Assembly: GCA_013044025.1 (NCBI GenBank) | Contig: JABEVD010000014.1 | Coordinates: forward strand, 1-33,579 | From: Burkholderiales bacterium | GTDB taxonomy: Bacteria > Pseudomonadota > Gammaproteobacteria > Burkholderiales > JABEVD01 | Reading direction: 5' to 3' | DNA length: 33,579 nt | Part shown: positions 24,703 through 33,579 of the stretch, piece after piece | Layout of the letters: the number at the start of each line of letters is the position of its first letter | Numbering within the stretch: position 1 is the first letter of the stretch | Position numbers and translations under genes: made by a program | Notes under the pieces: generated by a model | Told to the model about the DNA's origin: nothing | The model's database searches: none | What the model saw: the letters and a program-made list of their open reading frames with translations, nothing else

Positions 24703-26388
24703 TCAGGCAGAACGCCTCATGCTTCCGCCCATGCCCTGGCCCACGCTGATCGGGCGCTCCAGGGTATGCGGCACCGGCAGCTTCAGCATACTGTACAGGT
24801 TGGCGAGATTGCGACGGAAAAGCGCATCGAAGGAGGAGACGCTGTCTGCGGCATTGTAGTCTCCGAACCACCAGAACCAGTCCGATCCCTCGCAATCCGC
24901 AAGCTGTTTTTCCGCAAGCCTTTTCTCTTCCTCGGTGAGCCTTCCGCTCGCCATCACATGATCGTAGCTTTTCTTTGCCTCGCAAAGCAGATCCCAGCCG
25001 CGATTCTTGTCTTCGGACCCGATCCAGGTGCTGAAGGTTCCGTACACCCAGCTTCCGGCGACGACGGAATCGAGATCCCCATGCTCCACGCAGCGGTCGA
25101 TGCATTCGGAAAAGGTGCTCATGCGGATATCAGGATGGGCGGCCAGCTCGGTATAGAGGTCGGCGAGAAAATAGTATCCGTTGTAGGGATAGGATTCCCA
25201 TGCATTCTCGCCGTCCAGAATCACGCTCACCACCGGGTTCGATCCTTCCGGGCACCTCTTCAGCACTTCCTCGAGATAATGGACGAAATCGCTCGCCGCA
25301 TCCCTTCCGTTCCATTTGGAATATTCGAAGCCGATCTTGTCGGAGAGATAATCGTCCCGGAAGAAGCAGTAGATCCCCCCCGGCCCCTTCCATGGCTTGT
25401 ACAGATAGGCCGCCTTGTCGGCAGGAAGGTCTCCGTTCTGCCTTTTCAGGCTGTTGGCCAGCACCGTCTCCCCGGTTGCCGCCCAGCAGAATCCGTTTTC
25501 CGCCAGGATCCCGAGCGCAGCATCCGAAATGCTTCCTTCGGCCGGCCAGACGCCGCGGGGTTCATGTCCGAAACGGGCCTGATGGCTTTCGATCGCTGTG
25601 ACGACATGGCGATGACTCCTCAATCTCCCCCCCGGATAGGAAGGAGACTTCGGCAATGGCGCATCCGGCATGGCATCCCGCGCGGAGGAAAGATCGAGCA
25701 GCAGCGGCAGGATGGGATGGCAATAGGGCGTCGTGGATATCTCGATCTTCCCGGATTCGGCAAGCGCACGATAGCGCGGAATGAGTTCCCGGATGAGTTG
25801 TCCGATGAGATCGAAAAGGGCGAGCCGGTCTTCGCGACTGAACTGACTCCCCTTCGCCATCAGGCTCGCCACGGTGGCATGGCTTCTCCTCACCGTCTCG
25901 CCGGTCCAGGCAAGATGGTACCAGACGAGCAGATCGGTCATGTATTGCGAGGAAAGATAGGAGATCGCGCCATTGCCCTTGGATTCGAAAAACAGGAAGG
26001 CGTCGAAGAGATGGCTATAGGCCGGGTAGGGCCGGATCATCTTGTGATGATTGCTGCGGAAGCAGCTTTGCAGGATGTGCTCCCGATCCCCCCGACCCAG
26101 CGTATCCATGTCTTCCCGCGCGAGAAGCGCAAGCAGCGGATCGCGAATCTTGCCCGAATCGAACTGCTCGCAATAATCGGTGAGCTGCTCGAGCAGGATC
26201 GGAACGAAATTGAAAACGGCCTTCGCGCCCGGGTTGTTCTCCAGGTGGAAGGCCATGTCGGTATAGTCCTTGATCGCGTGCAGATAGGTCCAGGGCTGCA
26301 CATATTCGCCGGAGAAGTAATCCCGGTAGTCCGGCTGATGCATGTGCCAGCAAAGGACCAGATCGAGCTTCTTTTCCATGATGCTCAT
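24703..26388 (-). CDS. GH57 family glycoside hydrolase (amylase/amylopullulanase type)
   Basis: 561-residue GH57 enzyme of a different subgroup from its neighbour. It has [11 protein letters not shown] at the N-terminus, the nucleophile region [10 protein letters not shown] (E284), and the acid/base region [11 protein letters not shown] (D392), the order of the long amylopullulanase-like GH57 proteins. There is no signal peptide, so it is cytoplasmic. The ATG at 26388 overlaps the glgC stop by 4 nt (ATGA); a second ATG 9 nt downstream is an alternative. Its linkage preference is unknown; an alpha-1,6 debranching or mixed activity would complement the adjacent GH57 and the absence of glgX in the window. 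Confidence 0.9.
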   Translation of the reverse strand: MSIMEKKLDLVLCWHMHQPDYRDYFSGEYVQPWTYLHAIKDYTDMAFHLENNPGAKAVFNFVPILLEQLTDYCEQFDSGKIRDPLLALLAREDMDTLGRGDREHILQSCFRSNHHKMIRPYPAYSHLFDAFLFFESKGNGAISYLSSQYMTDLLVWYHLAWTGETVRRSHATVASLMAKGSQFSREDRLALFDLIGQLIRELIPRYRALAESGKIEISTTPYCHPILPLLLDLSSARDAMPDAPLPKSPSYPGGRLRSHRHVVTAIESHQARFGHEPRGVWPAEGSISDAALGILAENGFCWAATGETVLANSLKRQNGDLPADKAAYLYKPWKGPGGIYCFFRDDYLSDKIGFEYSKWNGRDAASDFVHYLEEVLKRCPEGSNPVVSVILDGENAWESYPYNGYYFLADLYTELAAHPDIRMSTFSECIDRCVEHGDLDSVVAGSWVYGTFSTWIGSEDKNRGWDLLCEAKKSYDHVMASGRLTEEEKRLAEKQLADCEGSDWFWWFGDYNAADSVSSFDALFRRNLANLYSMLKLPVPHTLERPISVGQGMGGSMRRSA

Positions 26389-27665
26389 CGACTCTGGTGG
26401 ATGCGCTGTCCCAGCATGTCCGGCGTGATCAGCGTCACGCCGTTCGAAGTGACATAAAAACGCTTGGCGTCTTCTTCCGGATTGAACCCGACCTCGAGTC
26501 CGTCCGGAATGATGCAGCGCTTGTCAACGACCACCTTGTTGAGGCGCACATAGCGGCCGATCTCGACCGAAGGCAGGATCACCGAGTCGCTGATTTCGCT
26601 GTAACTGTTCACCCGCACGTCCGAGAAAAGCAGGGAACGTTCGATCCTCGCGCCGCTGATGATGCAGCCGCCCGAGACCATCGAATCGATCGCCACTCCG
26701 CGCCGTTCGTCGTCATCGAACACGAATTTCGCAGGAGGAAGCTGCTCCTGGTGGGTCCAGATCGGCCAGGTCTTGTCGTACAGATTGAGATCCGGCAGCA
26801 CCTTGGTGAGTTCCATGTTGGCTTCCCAGTAGGCATCGACCGTCCCCACATCTCGCCAGTAAGCGAGTTTTCCGCCCATTCCGACGCAACTGTCCTCGAA
26901 GCGGTGCGCGTAGACGCGGTAGCGGCTCACCAGATAGGGAATGAGGTCATGACCGAAATCGTGCGTGGAATTGGGGTCGTCCGCATCCCGGGAAAGCTGC
27001 TCGTACAGGAAACGGGTGTTGAATACATAAATCCCCATGCTCGCCAGGGCCTTGTCGGGCTTCCCCGGAATGTGCGGCGGATTGGCGGGCTTTTCGACGA
27101 ATTCGACCACGCGCTCGTTCGCGTCGATGCCCATCACGCCGAACGCAGTGGCTTCGGACACAGGAACCTCGAAGCATCCCACCGTCATGTCCGCCTTGGA
27201 GGTGACATGGAAGGCGAGCATTTTCCCGTAGTCCATCTTGTAGATGTGGTCCCCGGCGAGGATCACCACGAATTCAGGGTCGTAGGAGCGCAGGATGTCG
27301 ATATTCTGGAACACCGCGTCAGCGGTTCCCTTGTACCATTCCTCCTGGATGCGCTGCTGCGCCGGAAGAAGCTCGACGAACTCGTTGAACTCGCCCCGCA
27401 GGAAACCCCAGCCGCGCTGGATGTGCTGAATCAGGCTGTGCGCCTTGTACTGCGTGACGACGCCGATGCGGCGGATCCCTGAATTGATGCAGTTGGAGAG
27501 CGGGAAATCGATGATCCTGAATTTCCCTCCGAACGGAACGCTCGGTTTCGCACGCCAGTCCGTCAGTTGCTTGAGCCGGGAGCCACGCCCTCCCGCAAGA
27601 ATCAAAGCCACCGTATTCTTCGTCAAGACACTGATAAAACGTGGGGAGGTTACTTCCTGCTGCAT
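26385..27665 (-). CDS. glgC: Glucose-1-phosphate adenylyltransferase
   Basis: Makes ADP-glucose from ATP and glucose-1-phosphate, the regulated step of bacterial glycogen synthesis. The 426-residue protein has the pyrophosphorylase motif [27 protein letters not shown] with the regulatory/allosteric Arg/Lys region, [22 protein letters not shown], and a left-handed beta-helix C-terminal domain ([18 protein letters not shown]). It leads the operon glgC-GH57-GH57-ROK. The ATG at 27665 follows AGGGGGA; a strong promoter lies 45-75 nt upstream. Confidence 0.97.
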   Translation of the reverse strand: MQQEVTSPRFISVLTKNTVALILAGGRGSRLKQLTDWRAKPSVPFGGKFRIIDFPLSNCINSGIRRIGVVTQYKAHSLIQHIQRGWGFLRGEFNEFVELLPAQQRIQEEWYKGTADAVFQNIDILRSYDPEFVVILAGDHIYKMDYGKMLAFHVTSKADMTVGCFEVPVSEATAFGVMGIDANERVVEFVEKPANPPHIPGKPDKALASMGIYVFNTRFLYEQLSRDADDPNSTHDFGHDLIPYLVSRYRVYAHRFEDSCVGMGGKLAYWRDVGTVDAYWEANMELTKVLPDLNLYDKTWPIWTHQEQLPPAKFVFDDDERRGVAIDSMVSGGCIISGARIERSLLFSDVRVNSYSEISDSVILPSVEIGRYVRLNKVVVDKRCIIPDGLEVGFNPEEDAKRFYVTSNGVTLITPDMLGQRIHQSR

Positions 27666-27710
27666 GTTCTATCCCCCTTATTTGGTGTTAGGTATGGCGT
27701 TTGCGGTTTA

Positions 27711-27739
27711 AGTATAATAACCTTCAAATAAACTATCAA
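27711..27739 (-). promoter_or_regulatory. Sigma-70 promoter of the glgC operon
   Basis: On the minus strand -35 TTGATA (27739-27734) and -10 TATACT (27716-27711) are separated by exactly 17 nt, each matching 5 of 6 consensus bases. The predicted start is near 27704, about 40 nt before the glgC ATG. The shared spacer to glgB (27666-27798) holds no equally clear promoter in the other direction. Confidence 0.75.
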
Positions 27740-27798
27740 ACCGATGCAACAGAACTTTCATAAAACTTCATAACTGTCCCAGAGGGCAGGACAACGCC

Positions 27799-29976
27799 AT
27801 GCCGACCAGAAACCTGAATCCGGAAGTACGCGCCATCATCGAAGCCCGCCATCACGATCCCTTTTCCTGCCTGGGTTTACACAGGGAAAAAGGCAAATGG
27901 ATCCATCGCGTTTTCAATCCCCATGCGACCAGAATCCTGGTCCATTCCGCCGGGCAATGGGCGGAAATGCGAAAAATCCACGAAGCGGGATTTTTCGTCC
28001 GGGAAGAGGAGGAAAAGCCGCCCCTCCCCTGCAGGATCCGTTGCGAATACGCTGGGCATGCCGTCGAAACCTTCGACCCCTACACGTTCCCCTCCTCGAT
28101 CGGAGCGCTGGACCTCCATCTTTTCGGGGAAGGAAGGCTCAAACTTTCCTACCGCACATTGGGTGCGCATCCGATGGAAATGGAAGGCGTGAAAGGCGTC
28201 CGGTTCGCGGTCTGGGCGCCCAATGCGGAAAGGGTGAGCCTGATCGGGGACTTCAATTCCTGGGACGGGCGGGTGCACCCGATGCGCGTGCATCCTTCCA
28301 ACGGCATCTGGGAAATCTTTTTGCCCGACTTGCCGGAAGGAGCCCTCTACAAATTCGAGCTGAGGACCAGAAGCGGCAACATCATGGTGAAGACCGATCC
28401 CTACGGATTCCTTTTCGAGCCGCGCCCGGGCAATGCGGCGAAGGTATGCCACGAACCGGCCCATTCCTGGAATGACGAAAAATGGATGGAATCCAGGGGC
28501 AGCCGCGAGTGGCTGCACGAGCCCATGAACGTCTACGAGATCCATGCGGGATCCTGGAAGAGGCGCGAAGATGGAGAACCGCTCTCCTATCTCGAACTCG
28601 CGCACACCCTGGTTCCCTATCTTCTGGAAATGGGCTACACGCACGTCGAACTGATGCCGATCAGCGAGCATCCCCTGGATGAATCCTGGGGTTACCAGAC
28701 AACCGGCTATTTCGGCGTCACCAACCGCTACGGGAATCCGGACGATTTCCGCTCCTTCGTCGATGCCTGCCATCAGGCAGGCATCGGCGTGCTGCTCGAC
28801 TGGGTTCCGGCGCATTTTCCGAAGGACGATTTCGCGCTCGCCCGCTTCGACGGAACCGCCCTTTACGAACACGAGGACCCGAGGCTCGGAGAACATCAGG
28901 ACTGGGGAACCTACATCTTCAACTATGGAAGGAACGAAGTCCGCAACTTCCTGATTTCCAATGCGCATTACTGGCTCTCCGAATTCCACATCGACGGACT
29001 GCGGGTGGATGCGGTTGCTTCCATGCTCTACCTAGACTATTCGAGAAAGGCGGGAGAATGGATCCCCAACCAGTATGGCGGACGCGAGAACCTGGATGCG
29101 ATCGATTTCATCCGTGAACTCAACGCCATGGTGCACGAGGACTTTCCCGGCGCGATCACGGTGGCGGAGGAATCCACTTCCTGGCCGATGGTCTCCCGCC
29201 CGGTGCATCTCGGCGGCCTCGGATTCTCGATGAAATGGAGCATGGGATGGATGAACGACACCCTTTCCTACATCGAGCACGAACCCATCCACAGGCGCTA
29301 TCATCACAACCAACTGACTTTCGGCCAGCTCTACAGCTATACGGAAAATTTCGTGCTTCCCTTCTCGCACGACGAGGTGGTGCACGGCAAGCGCTCCCTT
29401 CTCGACAAGATGCCTGGCGATGCCTGGCAGCGCTTTGCCAACCTCAGACTGCTGTTTTCCTACCAGATGACCTATCCGGGAAAGAAGCTCAACTTCATGG
29501 GCAACGAATTCGCACAGGGGCGCGAATGGCAGGTGAAAGCCCAGCTCGACTGGGATCTGCTGGAGATCCCGGCCCACAGCGAGACGCAGCGACTGGTGAA
29601 GGACCTCAACCGCATCTACCGGGAGCATCGCGCGCTCCACGAACTGGATTTCTCGGGAAACGGATTTGCCTGGATCGACTGCCATGATTCGGGGCAATCG
29701 GTGCTGAGTTACCGCAGGATCGCGAAGGACGGATCTTGCCTGCTCGTGCTTTTGAACTTCACCCCGGTCCCGAGGCGCAATTACCGGATCGGAGTGCCTC
29801 AGGCAGGCGTTTATCGGGAAATCTTCAACAGCGATTCGCGCTATTACGGCGGATCGGACATGGGGAACGGACAGGGGCTTTGCTCGGTCGAAACGCCGTG
29901 GATGGGGGAGAAACATTCCATCGAGATCGATCTTCCTCCCCTTGCAGGCATCATCATCGAAAGGACGGGCGAATAA
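27799..29976 (+). CDS. glgB: 1,4-alpha-glucan branching enzyme
   Basis: GH13 enzyme creating alpha-1,6 branches in glycogen. The 725-residue protein has an N-terminal extra domain (~1-110), a CBM48 domain ([23 protein letters not shown], ~135-230) and the catalytic barrel with DWVPAHF, the nucleophile in [11 protein letters not shown] (D404), the acid in VAEESTSWP (E457) and [10 protein letters not shown] (H524-D525), then the C-terminal beta domain ([15 protein letters not shown]). The length is standard for proteobacterial GlgB. It is divergent from glgC, and its TAA is directly followed by the pgi ATG with no gap. Confidence 0.97.
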   Translation: MPTRNLNPEVRAIIEARHHDPFSCLGLHREKGKWIHRVFNPHATRILVHSAGQWAEMRKIHEAGFFVREEEEKPPLPCRIRCEYAGHAVETFDPYTFPSSIGALDLHLFGEGRLKLSYRTLGAHPMEMEGVKGVRFAVWAPNAERVSLIGDFNSWDGRVHPMRVHPSNGIWEIFLPDLPEGALYKFELRTRSGNIMVKTDPYGFLFEPRPGNAAKVCHEPAHSWNDEKWMESRGSREWLHEPMNVYEIHAGSWKRREDGEPLSYLELAHTLVPYLLEMGYTHVELMPISEHPLDESWGYQTTGYFGVTNRYGNPDDFRSFVDACHQAGIGVLLDWVPAHFPKDDFALARFDGTALYEHEDPRLGEHQDWGTYIFNYGRNEVRNFLISNAHYWLSEFHIDGLRVDAVASMLYLDYSRKAGEWIPNQYGGRENLDAIDFIRELNAMVHEDFPGAITVAEESTSWPMVSRPVHLGGLGFSMKWSMGWMNDTLSYIEHEPIHRRYHHNQLTFGQLYSYTENFVLPFSHDEVVHGKRSLLDKMPGDAWQRFANLRLLFSYQMTYPGKKLNFMGNEFAQGREWQVKAQLDWDLLEIPAHSETQRLVKDLNRIYREHRALHELDFSGNGFAWIDCHDSGQSVLSYRRIAKDGSCLLVLLNFTPVPRRNYRIGVPQAGVYREIFNSDSRYYGGSDMGNGQGLCSVETPWMGEKHSIEIDLPPLAGIIIERTGE

Positions 29977-31623
29977 ATGTCTGCACTGACAGAATCGCGC
30001 GAATGGCTTGCCCTTTCCGCGCACAGGAAGAAGCTGGGTGAATTCTCCCTTCGGGCTGCCTTCGAAGCGGATCCTTCGAGATTCGACAGGTTCTCCGCCT
30101 CCTTCAAGGACATCCTGCTCGATTATTCGAAGAATCTCGTCACGCACGAAACCATGGATCTGCTCTTCGATCTCGCCAATGCAGCCGAACTGGAGAAATG
30201 GCGCGAAGCGATGTTCACCGGTGAGAAGATCAATTTCACGGAAAGACGCGCCGTCCTGCATACCGCGCTGCGTTCCGCAATCGACCCTTCAGCCGATCCG
30301 GTGATCGTAGACGATAAAGACGTTTTGCCGATGATCAGGGCTGTTCTCGAGAAGATGAGGGAATTTTCGGATGCGGTGAGAAGCGGACGATGGACCGGCT
30401 ACACGGGAAGAAGGATCACGGATGTGGTCAACATCGGCATCGGGGGATCCCATCTCGGGCCTTACATGGTGACCGAAGCATTGAAGCCCTATTCCAGGGA
30501 GGACCTTGGAGTCCATTATGTTTCCAACGTGGACGGGGCGGATCTTCACGGCAAGCTGTCGCGGCTCGACCCGGAGACCACCCTGTTCATCGTGGCATCC
30601 AAGACCTTCACCACCCAGGAAACGCTGACCAATGCGAAAGCGGCGAGAGGCTGGTTCCTGGAAAAGGCGCAAGATCCGGTTCATGTGAGGAAGCATTTCG
30701 TTGCGCTTTCCACCAATGCAGGGGAAGTGGAGAGATTCGGCATCGATCCTGCCAACATGTTCGAATTCTGGGACTGGGTGGGCGGGCGCTATTCCCTCTG
30801 GTCTTCCATCGGCCTTTCGATCGCCATTCATGTGGGGATGGATTCTTTCCTGGATTTGCTGCGCGGCGCGCACGAAATGGATGTGCATTTCCGCTACGCC
30901 ACGATGGAAAGGAACCTTCCGGTATTGATGGGCATGCTCGGAATCTGGTACATCAATTTCTTCGACGCGGAAACGCATGCCATCCTTCCCTATGACGAAT
31001 CGCTGCACCGTTTTCCCGCCTACCTGCAGCAGGGAGACATGGAAAGCAACGGCAAGAGGGTGGACCGCGAAGGAAATCCGGTCGATCATGCGACCGGCCC
31101 GGTGATCTGGGGCGAGCCAGGAACGAACGGCCAGCACGCCTTCTACCAGCTCATCCACCAGGGAACCAGGCTGATCCCTGCCGATTTCATCGCGCCCATG
31201 GAGCCCCATCATCCCTATCGCGAACATCACGCCATCCTGCTTTCCAACTTTTTCGCGCAGACCGAAGCGCTGATGAAGGGAAAGACCGCCATCGAGGCGA
31301 GGGAAGAACTCGGAAAAATGGACGAGGACAAGCTCGAAGCGCTTCTGCCACACAAGGTATTTCCCGGCAACCGCCCCACCAATTCGATCCTGTTCAGAAA
31401 GCTCGATCCGGCCACGCTGGGCTCGCTCATCGCGCTCTACGAGCACAAGATCTTCGTCCAGGGGATCGTCTGGAGAATCAACTCATTCGACCAGTGGGGC
31501 GTGGAACTCGGAAAGCAGCTCGCTTCCAAAATTCTGCCGGAGCTTGCCGTTCAGTCGCCCAGTCTGTCCCACGACTCCTCCACCAATCATCTCGTCAACC
31601 ATTACAAGTCCAACCTGATCTGA
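29977..31623 (+). CDS. pgi: Glucose-6-phosphate isomerase
   Basis: Interconverts glucose-6-phosphate and fructose-6-phosphate. The 548-residue protein matches the E. coli-type enzyme in length and has [46 protein letters not shown], and the second signature [20 protein letters not shown]. It is placed between glgB and glgA, with 0 nt and 2 nt gaps, so it links gluconeogenic fructose-6-phosphate to glycogen synthesis and returns glucose-6-phosphate from breakdown to central metabolism. Confidence 0.97.
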   Translation: MSALTESREWLALSAHRKKLGEFSLRAAFEADPSRFDRFSASFKDILLDYSKNLVTHETMDLLFDLANAAELEKWREAMFTGEKINFTERRAVLHTALRSAIDPSADPVIVDDKDVLPMIRAVLEKMREFSDAVRSGRWTGYTGRRITDVVNIGIGGSHLGPYMVTEALKPYSREDLGVHYVSNVDGADLHGKLSRLDPETTLFIVASKTFTTQETLTNAKAARGWFLEKAQDPVHVRKHFVALSTNAGEVERFGIDPANMFEFWDWVGGRYSLWSSIGLSIAIHVGMDSFLDLLRGAHEMDVHFRYATMERNLPVLMGMLGIWYINFFDAETHAILPYDESLHRFPAYLQQGDMESNGKRVDREGNPVDHATGPVIWGEPGTNGQHAFYQLIHQGTRLIPADFIAPMEPHHPYREHHAILLSNFFAQTEALMKGKTAIEAREELGKMDEDKLEALLPHKVFPGNRPTNSILFRKLDPATLGSLIALYEHKIFVQGIVWRINSFDQWGVELGKQLASKILPELAVQSPSLSHDSSTNHLVNHYKSNLI

Positions 31624-31625
31624 AC

Positions 31626-33029
31626 ATGCGTATTCTTTTCGTGACTTCCGAAATCCATCCCCTCATCAAGACGGGAGGGCTCGCAGACGTGAGCGGATCC
31701 CTGCCTGCGGCGCTCAAAGCGCTGGGCGCGGACGTCCGCATCCTGGTTCCCGGATATCCCGGAGTATTGCGCAGGCTGGGCAATGCGGAAGAAATCGCCC
31801 GCCTCCCGGAAGGAAGGCTGCTGTATTCCACCATGCCCGACTCGGGCGTGCCGGTGATGGCGATCGATCATCCTCCATTTTTCTGGCGGGAGGGAAACCC
31901 CTATCTCGACGACCGGGGCTCGGACTGGTGGGACAATCCCGCCCGGTTCGGCCTGCTTTCGAGGACCGCGGCGCATCTCGCATCGAGCGATTCGCCCATC
32001 GACTGGAATCCGGACATCGTGCATTGCAACGACTGGCAGAGCGGGCTGGCTCCGGCTTTCATGAAGTTCCGCGGTTCTGCCGCGAAGACGGTGATGACCA
32101 TCCACAACATCGCATTCCAGGGCAATTTTTCTCCGGAATGGGTGGAAAAGGTCGGCCTTCCCGCAGAGAGCTACACCATGCATGGCGCCGAATTCCACGG
32201 GCATTTCTCCTTCCTCAAGGCCGGGCTTTTCTATTCTGACGCCATCACCACGGTGAGCCCGAGCTATGCCAGGGAAATCCAGACTTCCGCGATGGGATGC
32301 GGAATGGAAGGCCTGCTTTTTTCGAGGAGCCGGGACGTGCGCGGAATCCTCAACGGGATCGATCTGGAAGAATGGAATCCCGCTGCGGACCGGCATCTTC
32401 CCGCCCATTACGATGCTTCCTCGCTGGATGCCAAGCTGGAAGTGAAGCGCGAATTGCAGAGGAGCATGGGGCTCGACCAGGAAGATCATGCCCCGCTTTT
32501 CGGCGTGGTGAGTCGCCTCACCTACCAGAAGGGACTGGATCTCGTAGCAGAATGCGCGCAGGGGCTGTTCGACCAGGGCGCACAGCTCGTGGTGCTGGGC
32601 AGCGGGGATCACGAATTCGAGCGGATCTTCCTGCAGCTCTCGGAAAGCCATCCCGGAAGATGTTCGGCCAGGATCGGCTTCGACGAGGGGCTATCCCACA
32701 GGATCATGGCGGGTGCGGACATCTTCCTGATGCCTTCCCGATTCGAACCCTGCGGCCTCAACCAGATGTATGGAATGCATTACGGCACCCCGCCCGTGGT
32801 GAGGACGACGGGTGGGCTTGCCGACTCGGTATCCGACGGCGCAACCGGCTTCAGTTTCGGCGCGGCGAATTCGCACGAGCTTTATCTTGCCGCGAACCGC
32901 GCGCTTTCAGCCTACAGACAGGGGGATTCCTTCAGGAAGATCCAGCGAAACGGCATGGAGAGCGATTTCGGCTGGGGAAAAAGCGCGAGGGAATATCTCG
33001 ACTTGTACGAATCGCTGACCGGACGATGA
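31626..33029 (+). CDS. glgA: Glycogen synthase (ADP-glucose type)
   Basis: GT5 enzyme adding glucose from ADP-glucose to the growing alpha-1,4-glucan. The 467-residue protein has the ADP-glucose-binding KTGGLADVSGSLP at the N-terminus, HCNDWQSGLAPAF, TIHNIAFQGNF, and the C-terminal catalytic segment PSRFEPCGLNQMYGMHYGTPPVVRTTGGLADSV (given here only as landmarks near 32735-32840). The ATG at 31626, 2 nt after the pgi stop, gives the standard MRILFVTSEIHPL; the open frame upstream is pgi sequence out of frame. It is the last gene of glgB-pgi-glgA. Confidence 0.96.
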   Translation: MRILFVTSEIHPLIKTGGLADVSGSLPAALKALGADVRILVPGYPGVLRRLGNAEEIARLPEGRLLYSTMPDSGVPVMAIDHPPFFWREGNPYLDDRGSDWWDNPARFGLLSRTAAHLASSDSPIDWNPDIVHCNDWQSGLAPAFMKFRGSAAKTVMTIHNIAFQGNFSPEWVEKVGLPAESYTMHGAEFHGHFSFLKAGLFYSDAITTVSPSYAREIQTSAMGCGMEGLLFSRSRDVRGILNGIDLEEWNPAADRHLPAHYDASSLDAKLEVKRELQRSMGLDQEDHAPLFGVVSRLTYQKGLDLVAECAQGLFDQGAQLVVLGSGDHEFERIFLQLSESHPGRCSARIGFDEGLSHRIMAGADIFLMPSRFEPCGLNQMYGMHYGTPPVVRTTGGLADSVSDGATGFSFGAANSHELYLAANRALSAYRQGDSFRKIQRNGMESDFGWGKSAREYLDLYESLTGR

Positions 33030-33035
33030 TATAAT
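33030..33035 (+). promoter_or_regulatory. Perfect -10 box directly after the glgA stop, ahead of tRNA-Ser
   Basis: TATAAT at 33030-33035 follows the glgA TGA with no gap and ends 9 nt before the mature tRNA 5' end, so any transcript would start at or just before the tRNA. A good -35 at 16-18 nt is not evident inside the end of glgA, so strength is uncertain. The tRNA could also be made by glgA read-through. Confidence 0.5.
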
Positions 33036-33044
33036 CCCTGATCC

Positions 33045-33132
33045 GGAGGTGTGGCAGAGTGGTCGATTGCACCGGTCTTGAAAACCGGCAACCCGCAAGG
33101 GTTCGTGAGTTCGAATCTCACCGCCTCCGCCA
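33045..33132 (+). tRNA. tRNA-Ser (anticodon UGA)
   Basis: The acceptor arm GGAGGTG pairs with CGCCTCC (33122-33128), discriminator G and encoded CCA (33130-33132). The anticodon arm CCGGT-CTTGAAA-ACCGG carries anticodon TGA. The long variable arm AACCC-GCAA-GGGTT is diagnostic of serine tRNA. The T arm has GTTCGAATC. Length is 88 nt with CCA. An intrinsic terminator follows 8 nt downstream. Confidence 0.97.
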
Positions 33133-33140
33133 AATCCAGA

Positions 33141-33165
33141 AAGCCCCTCGATGAGGGGCTTTTTT
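33141..33165 (+). terminator. Intrinsic terminator after tRNA-Ser
   Basis: Arms AAGCCCCTC (33141-33149) and GAGGGGCTT (33153-33161), loop GAT, continuing into a run of T to 33165. This is a textbook Rho-independent terminator ending the glgA/tRNA-Ser transcript. Confidence 0.9.
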
Positions 33166-33207
33166 CATCATACTATCCGGTGAAGTGAGAACTCACCTGA
33201 GTTCGGA

Positions 33208-33240
33208 AATGCAGAATGCAGGGCCATAATGCAGGGCCAG
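33208..33240. repeat. Short tandem repeat AATGCAG(GGCCA)
   Basis: Three consecutive units: AATGCAG (33208-33214), AATGCAGGGCCAT (33215-33227) and AATGCAGGGCCAG (33228-33240). The last unit runs into the left arm of the adjacent palindrome, so the two probably belong to one element or arose by slippage at its edge. Confidence 0.75.
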
Positions 33241-33283
33241 GTCTCACAATCCAACAAATTGTTGGATTGTGAGACCTGGCCCT
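33233..33283. repeat. Perfect 51-bp palindrome inserted in an IS110 remnant
   Basis: Two perfectly complementary 25-nt arms (33233-33257 and 33259-33283) flank a single central A at 33258. The left arm begins AGGGCCAGGTCTCAC and ends CCAACAA. The right boundary falls exactly where the reading frame stops resembling IS110 transposase (after codon 94, base 33285). It resembles the palindromic, non-autonomous elements mobilised by REP-associated (RAYT) transposases, but that link is a guess. No transposase for it is in the window. Confidence 0.85.
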
Positions 33284-33284
33284 T

Positions 33285-33566
33285 CCGCCCGTCGTCTCCA
33301 TACTTCAGCCCTTCATACTGCTTGACCGCCGCCGTATTCACCAAGTGCACCGGATAGCCCGCTTCCATCAGCCCATCCACCAGCCAATACCAGTTGAAGG
33401 TCGATTCCACTGCAATCCCGCTCACTTCGCCCCGCCAGCGCTCGATAGCCTGCAAAATTTCCTCAAGACGGTTCGGCAGACGCTTGCGATACACCAGCTC
33501 ATCCTGCTCATCCAGAATCGCAACGAAACTGTTGTCTGAATGCAGGTCAATCCCGATATACTTCAT
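33285..33566 (-). pseudogene. IS110-family transposase, 5' fragment
   Basis: The first 94 codons match the DEDD domain start of IS110-family transposases: KYIGIDLHSDNSFVAILDE with the first catalytic Asp (D7), then AVESTFNWYWLVDGL with the acidic Glu (E54), and NTAAVKQYEGLKYGDD, where the next Asp pair lies. The normal continuation (a DARWLA-like segment, then the C-terminal Ser domain) is absent. The frame instead runs through the palindrome and ends at 33168 in unrelated residues. A good ribosome binding site AAGGAGGG precedes the ATG at 33566. The 3' two-thirds of the gene and one IS end are missing, so it is an inactive remnant; the upstream IS end lies outside the window. Confidence 0.88.
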
Positions 33567-33579
33567 GATGCCCTCCTTG

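Noticed and set aside
23229-24749. 506-codon plus-strand open frame opposite the first GH57 gene
   Set aside because: Same reasoning: no domain, and the real gene on the other strand is complete.
24766-26457. 563-codon plus-strand open frame opposite the second GH57 gene
   Set aside because: Antisense shadow; the opposite strand has clear GH57 catalytic motifs and operon structure.
32912-33133. Minus-strand frame giving AEAVRFELTNPCGLPVFKTG
   Set aside because: Known artefact from translating the complement of tRNA-Ser.
1-33579. CRISPR array, prophage, toxin-antitoxin or defence island
   Set aside because: No regularly spaced repeats, phage structural genes or defence-type proteins are visible; apart from the right end, the window is core genome.

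Overview
The window looks like a chromosomal segment from a betaproteobacterium, probably of the Nitrosomonadales type (Gallionellaceae/Sulfuricellaceae-like). This is inferred from gene order (rpoE-rseA-rseB-rseC-degP-lepA-lepB-rnc-era-recO-pdxJ-acpS-nagZ ... uvrC-pgsA-tRNA-Gly, with nadB divergent from rpoE) and from protein character. No rRNA or other taxonomic marker is present, so genus is not claimed. Coding density is very high, with most neighbouring genes overlapping or only a few bases apart.

Layout. (1) 1-1509: 3' part of a PAS-GGDEF-EAL cyclic-di-GMP gene, then an AT-richer spacer without a gene (1510-1930). (2) 1931-17464, all minus strand: a 15.5 kb housekeeping and envelope-stress block. 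In transcription order it reads sigma-E and its regulators (rpoE, rseA, rseB, rseC) and the periplasmic protease degP; then lepA, lepB, a DUF4845 protein, rnc, era, recO, pdxJ, acpS, nagZ, a zinc-type CDF transporter, a family-5 uracil-DNA glycosylase, a tautomerase, uvrC, pgsA and tRNA-Gly. (3) 17679-19836, plus strand: nadB and a periplasmic Cu,Zn superoxide dismutase. (4) 19838-21800: a nitric-oxide module. A truncated haemoglobin and a ferredoxin-FAD-NAD(P)H reductase (minus strand) face nsrR (plus strand), with a 23-bp NsrR-like palindrome lying on the -10 box of a strong promoter for the globin. (5) 21775-33029: a glycogen locus. glgC, two different GH57 enzymes and a ROK sugar kinase form one tight minus-strand operon; glgB, pgi and glgA form the divergent plus-strand operon. 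(6) 33045-33579: tRNA-Ser(UGA), a clean intrinsic terminator, then a perfect 51-bp palindrome that interrupts the 5' remnant of an IS110-family transposase gene.

How the parts may work together. The sigma-E block follows the known order sigma factor, anti-sigma factor, RseB sensor, RseC, then the protease output. The globin and reductase together carry the same three activities as a flavohaemoglobin (globin, FAD, NAD), plus a [2Fe-2S] domain, but as separate polypeptides under an apparent NsrR switch. SodC next door could remove superoxide and so limit peroxynitrite. The glycogen locus has a synthesis branch (GlgC, GlgA, GlgB) and, instead of phosphorylase and debranching enzyme, two GH57 enzymes with a glucokinase-like ROK protein and Pgi. 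This suggests glycogen turnover through free glucose. The NO module, the GH57/ROK glycogen route and the palindrome inside the IS110 remnant are the items most worth following up.
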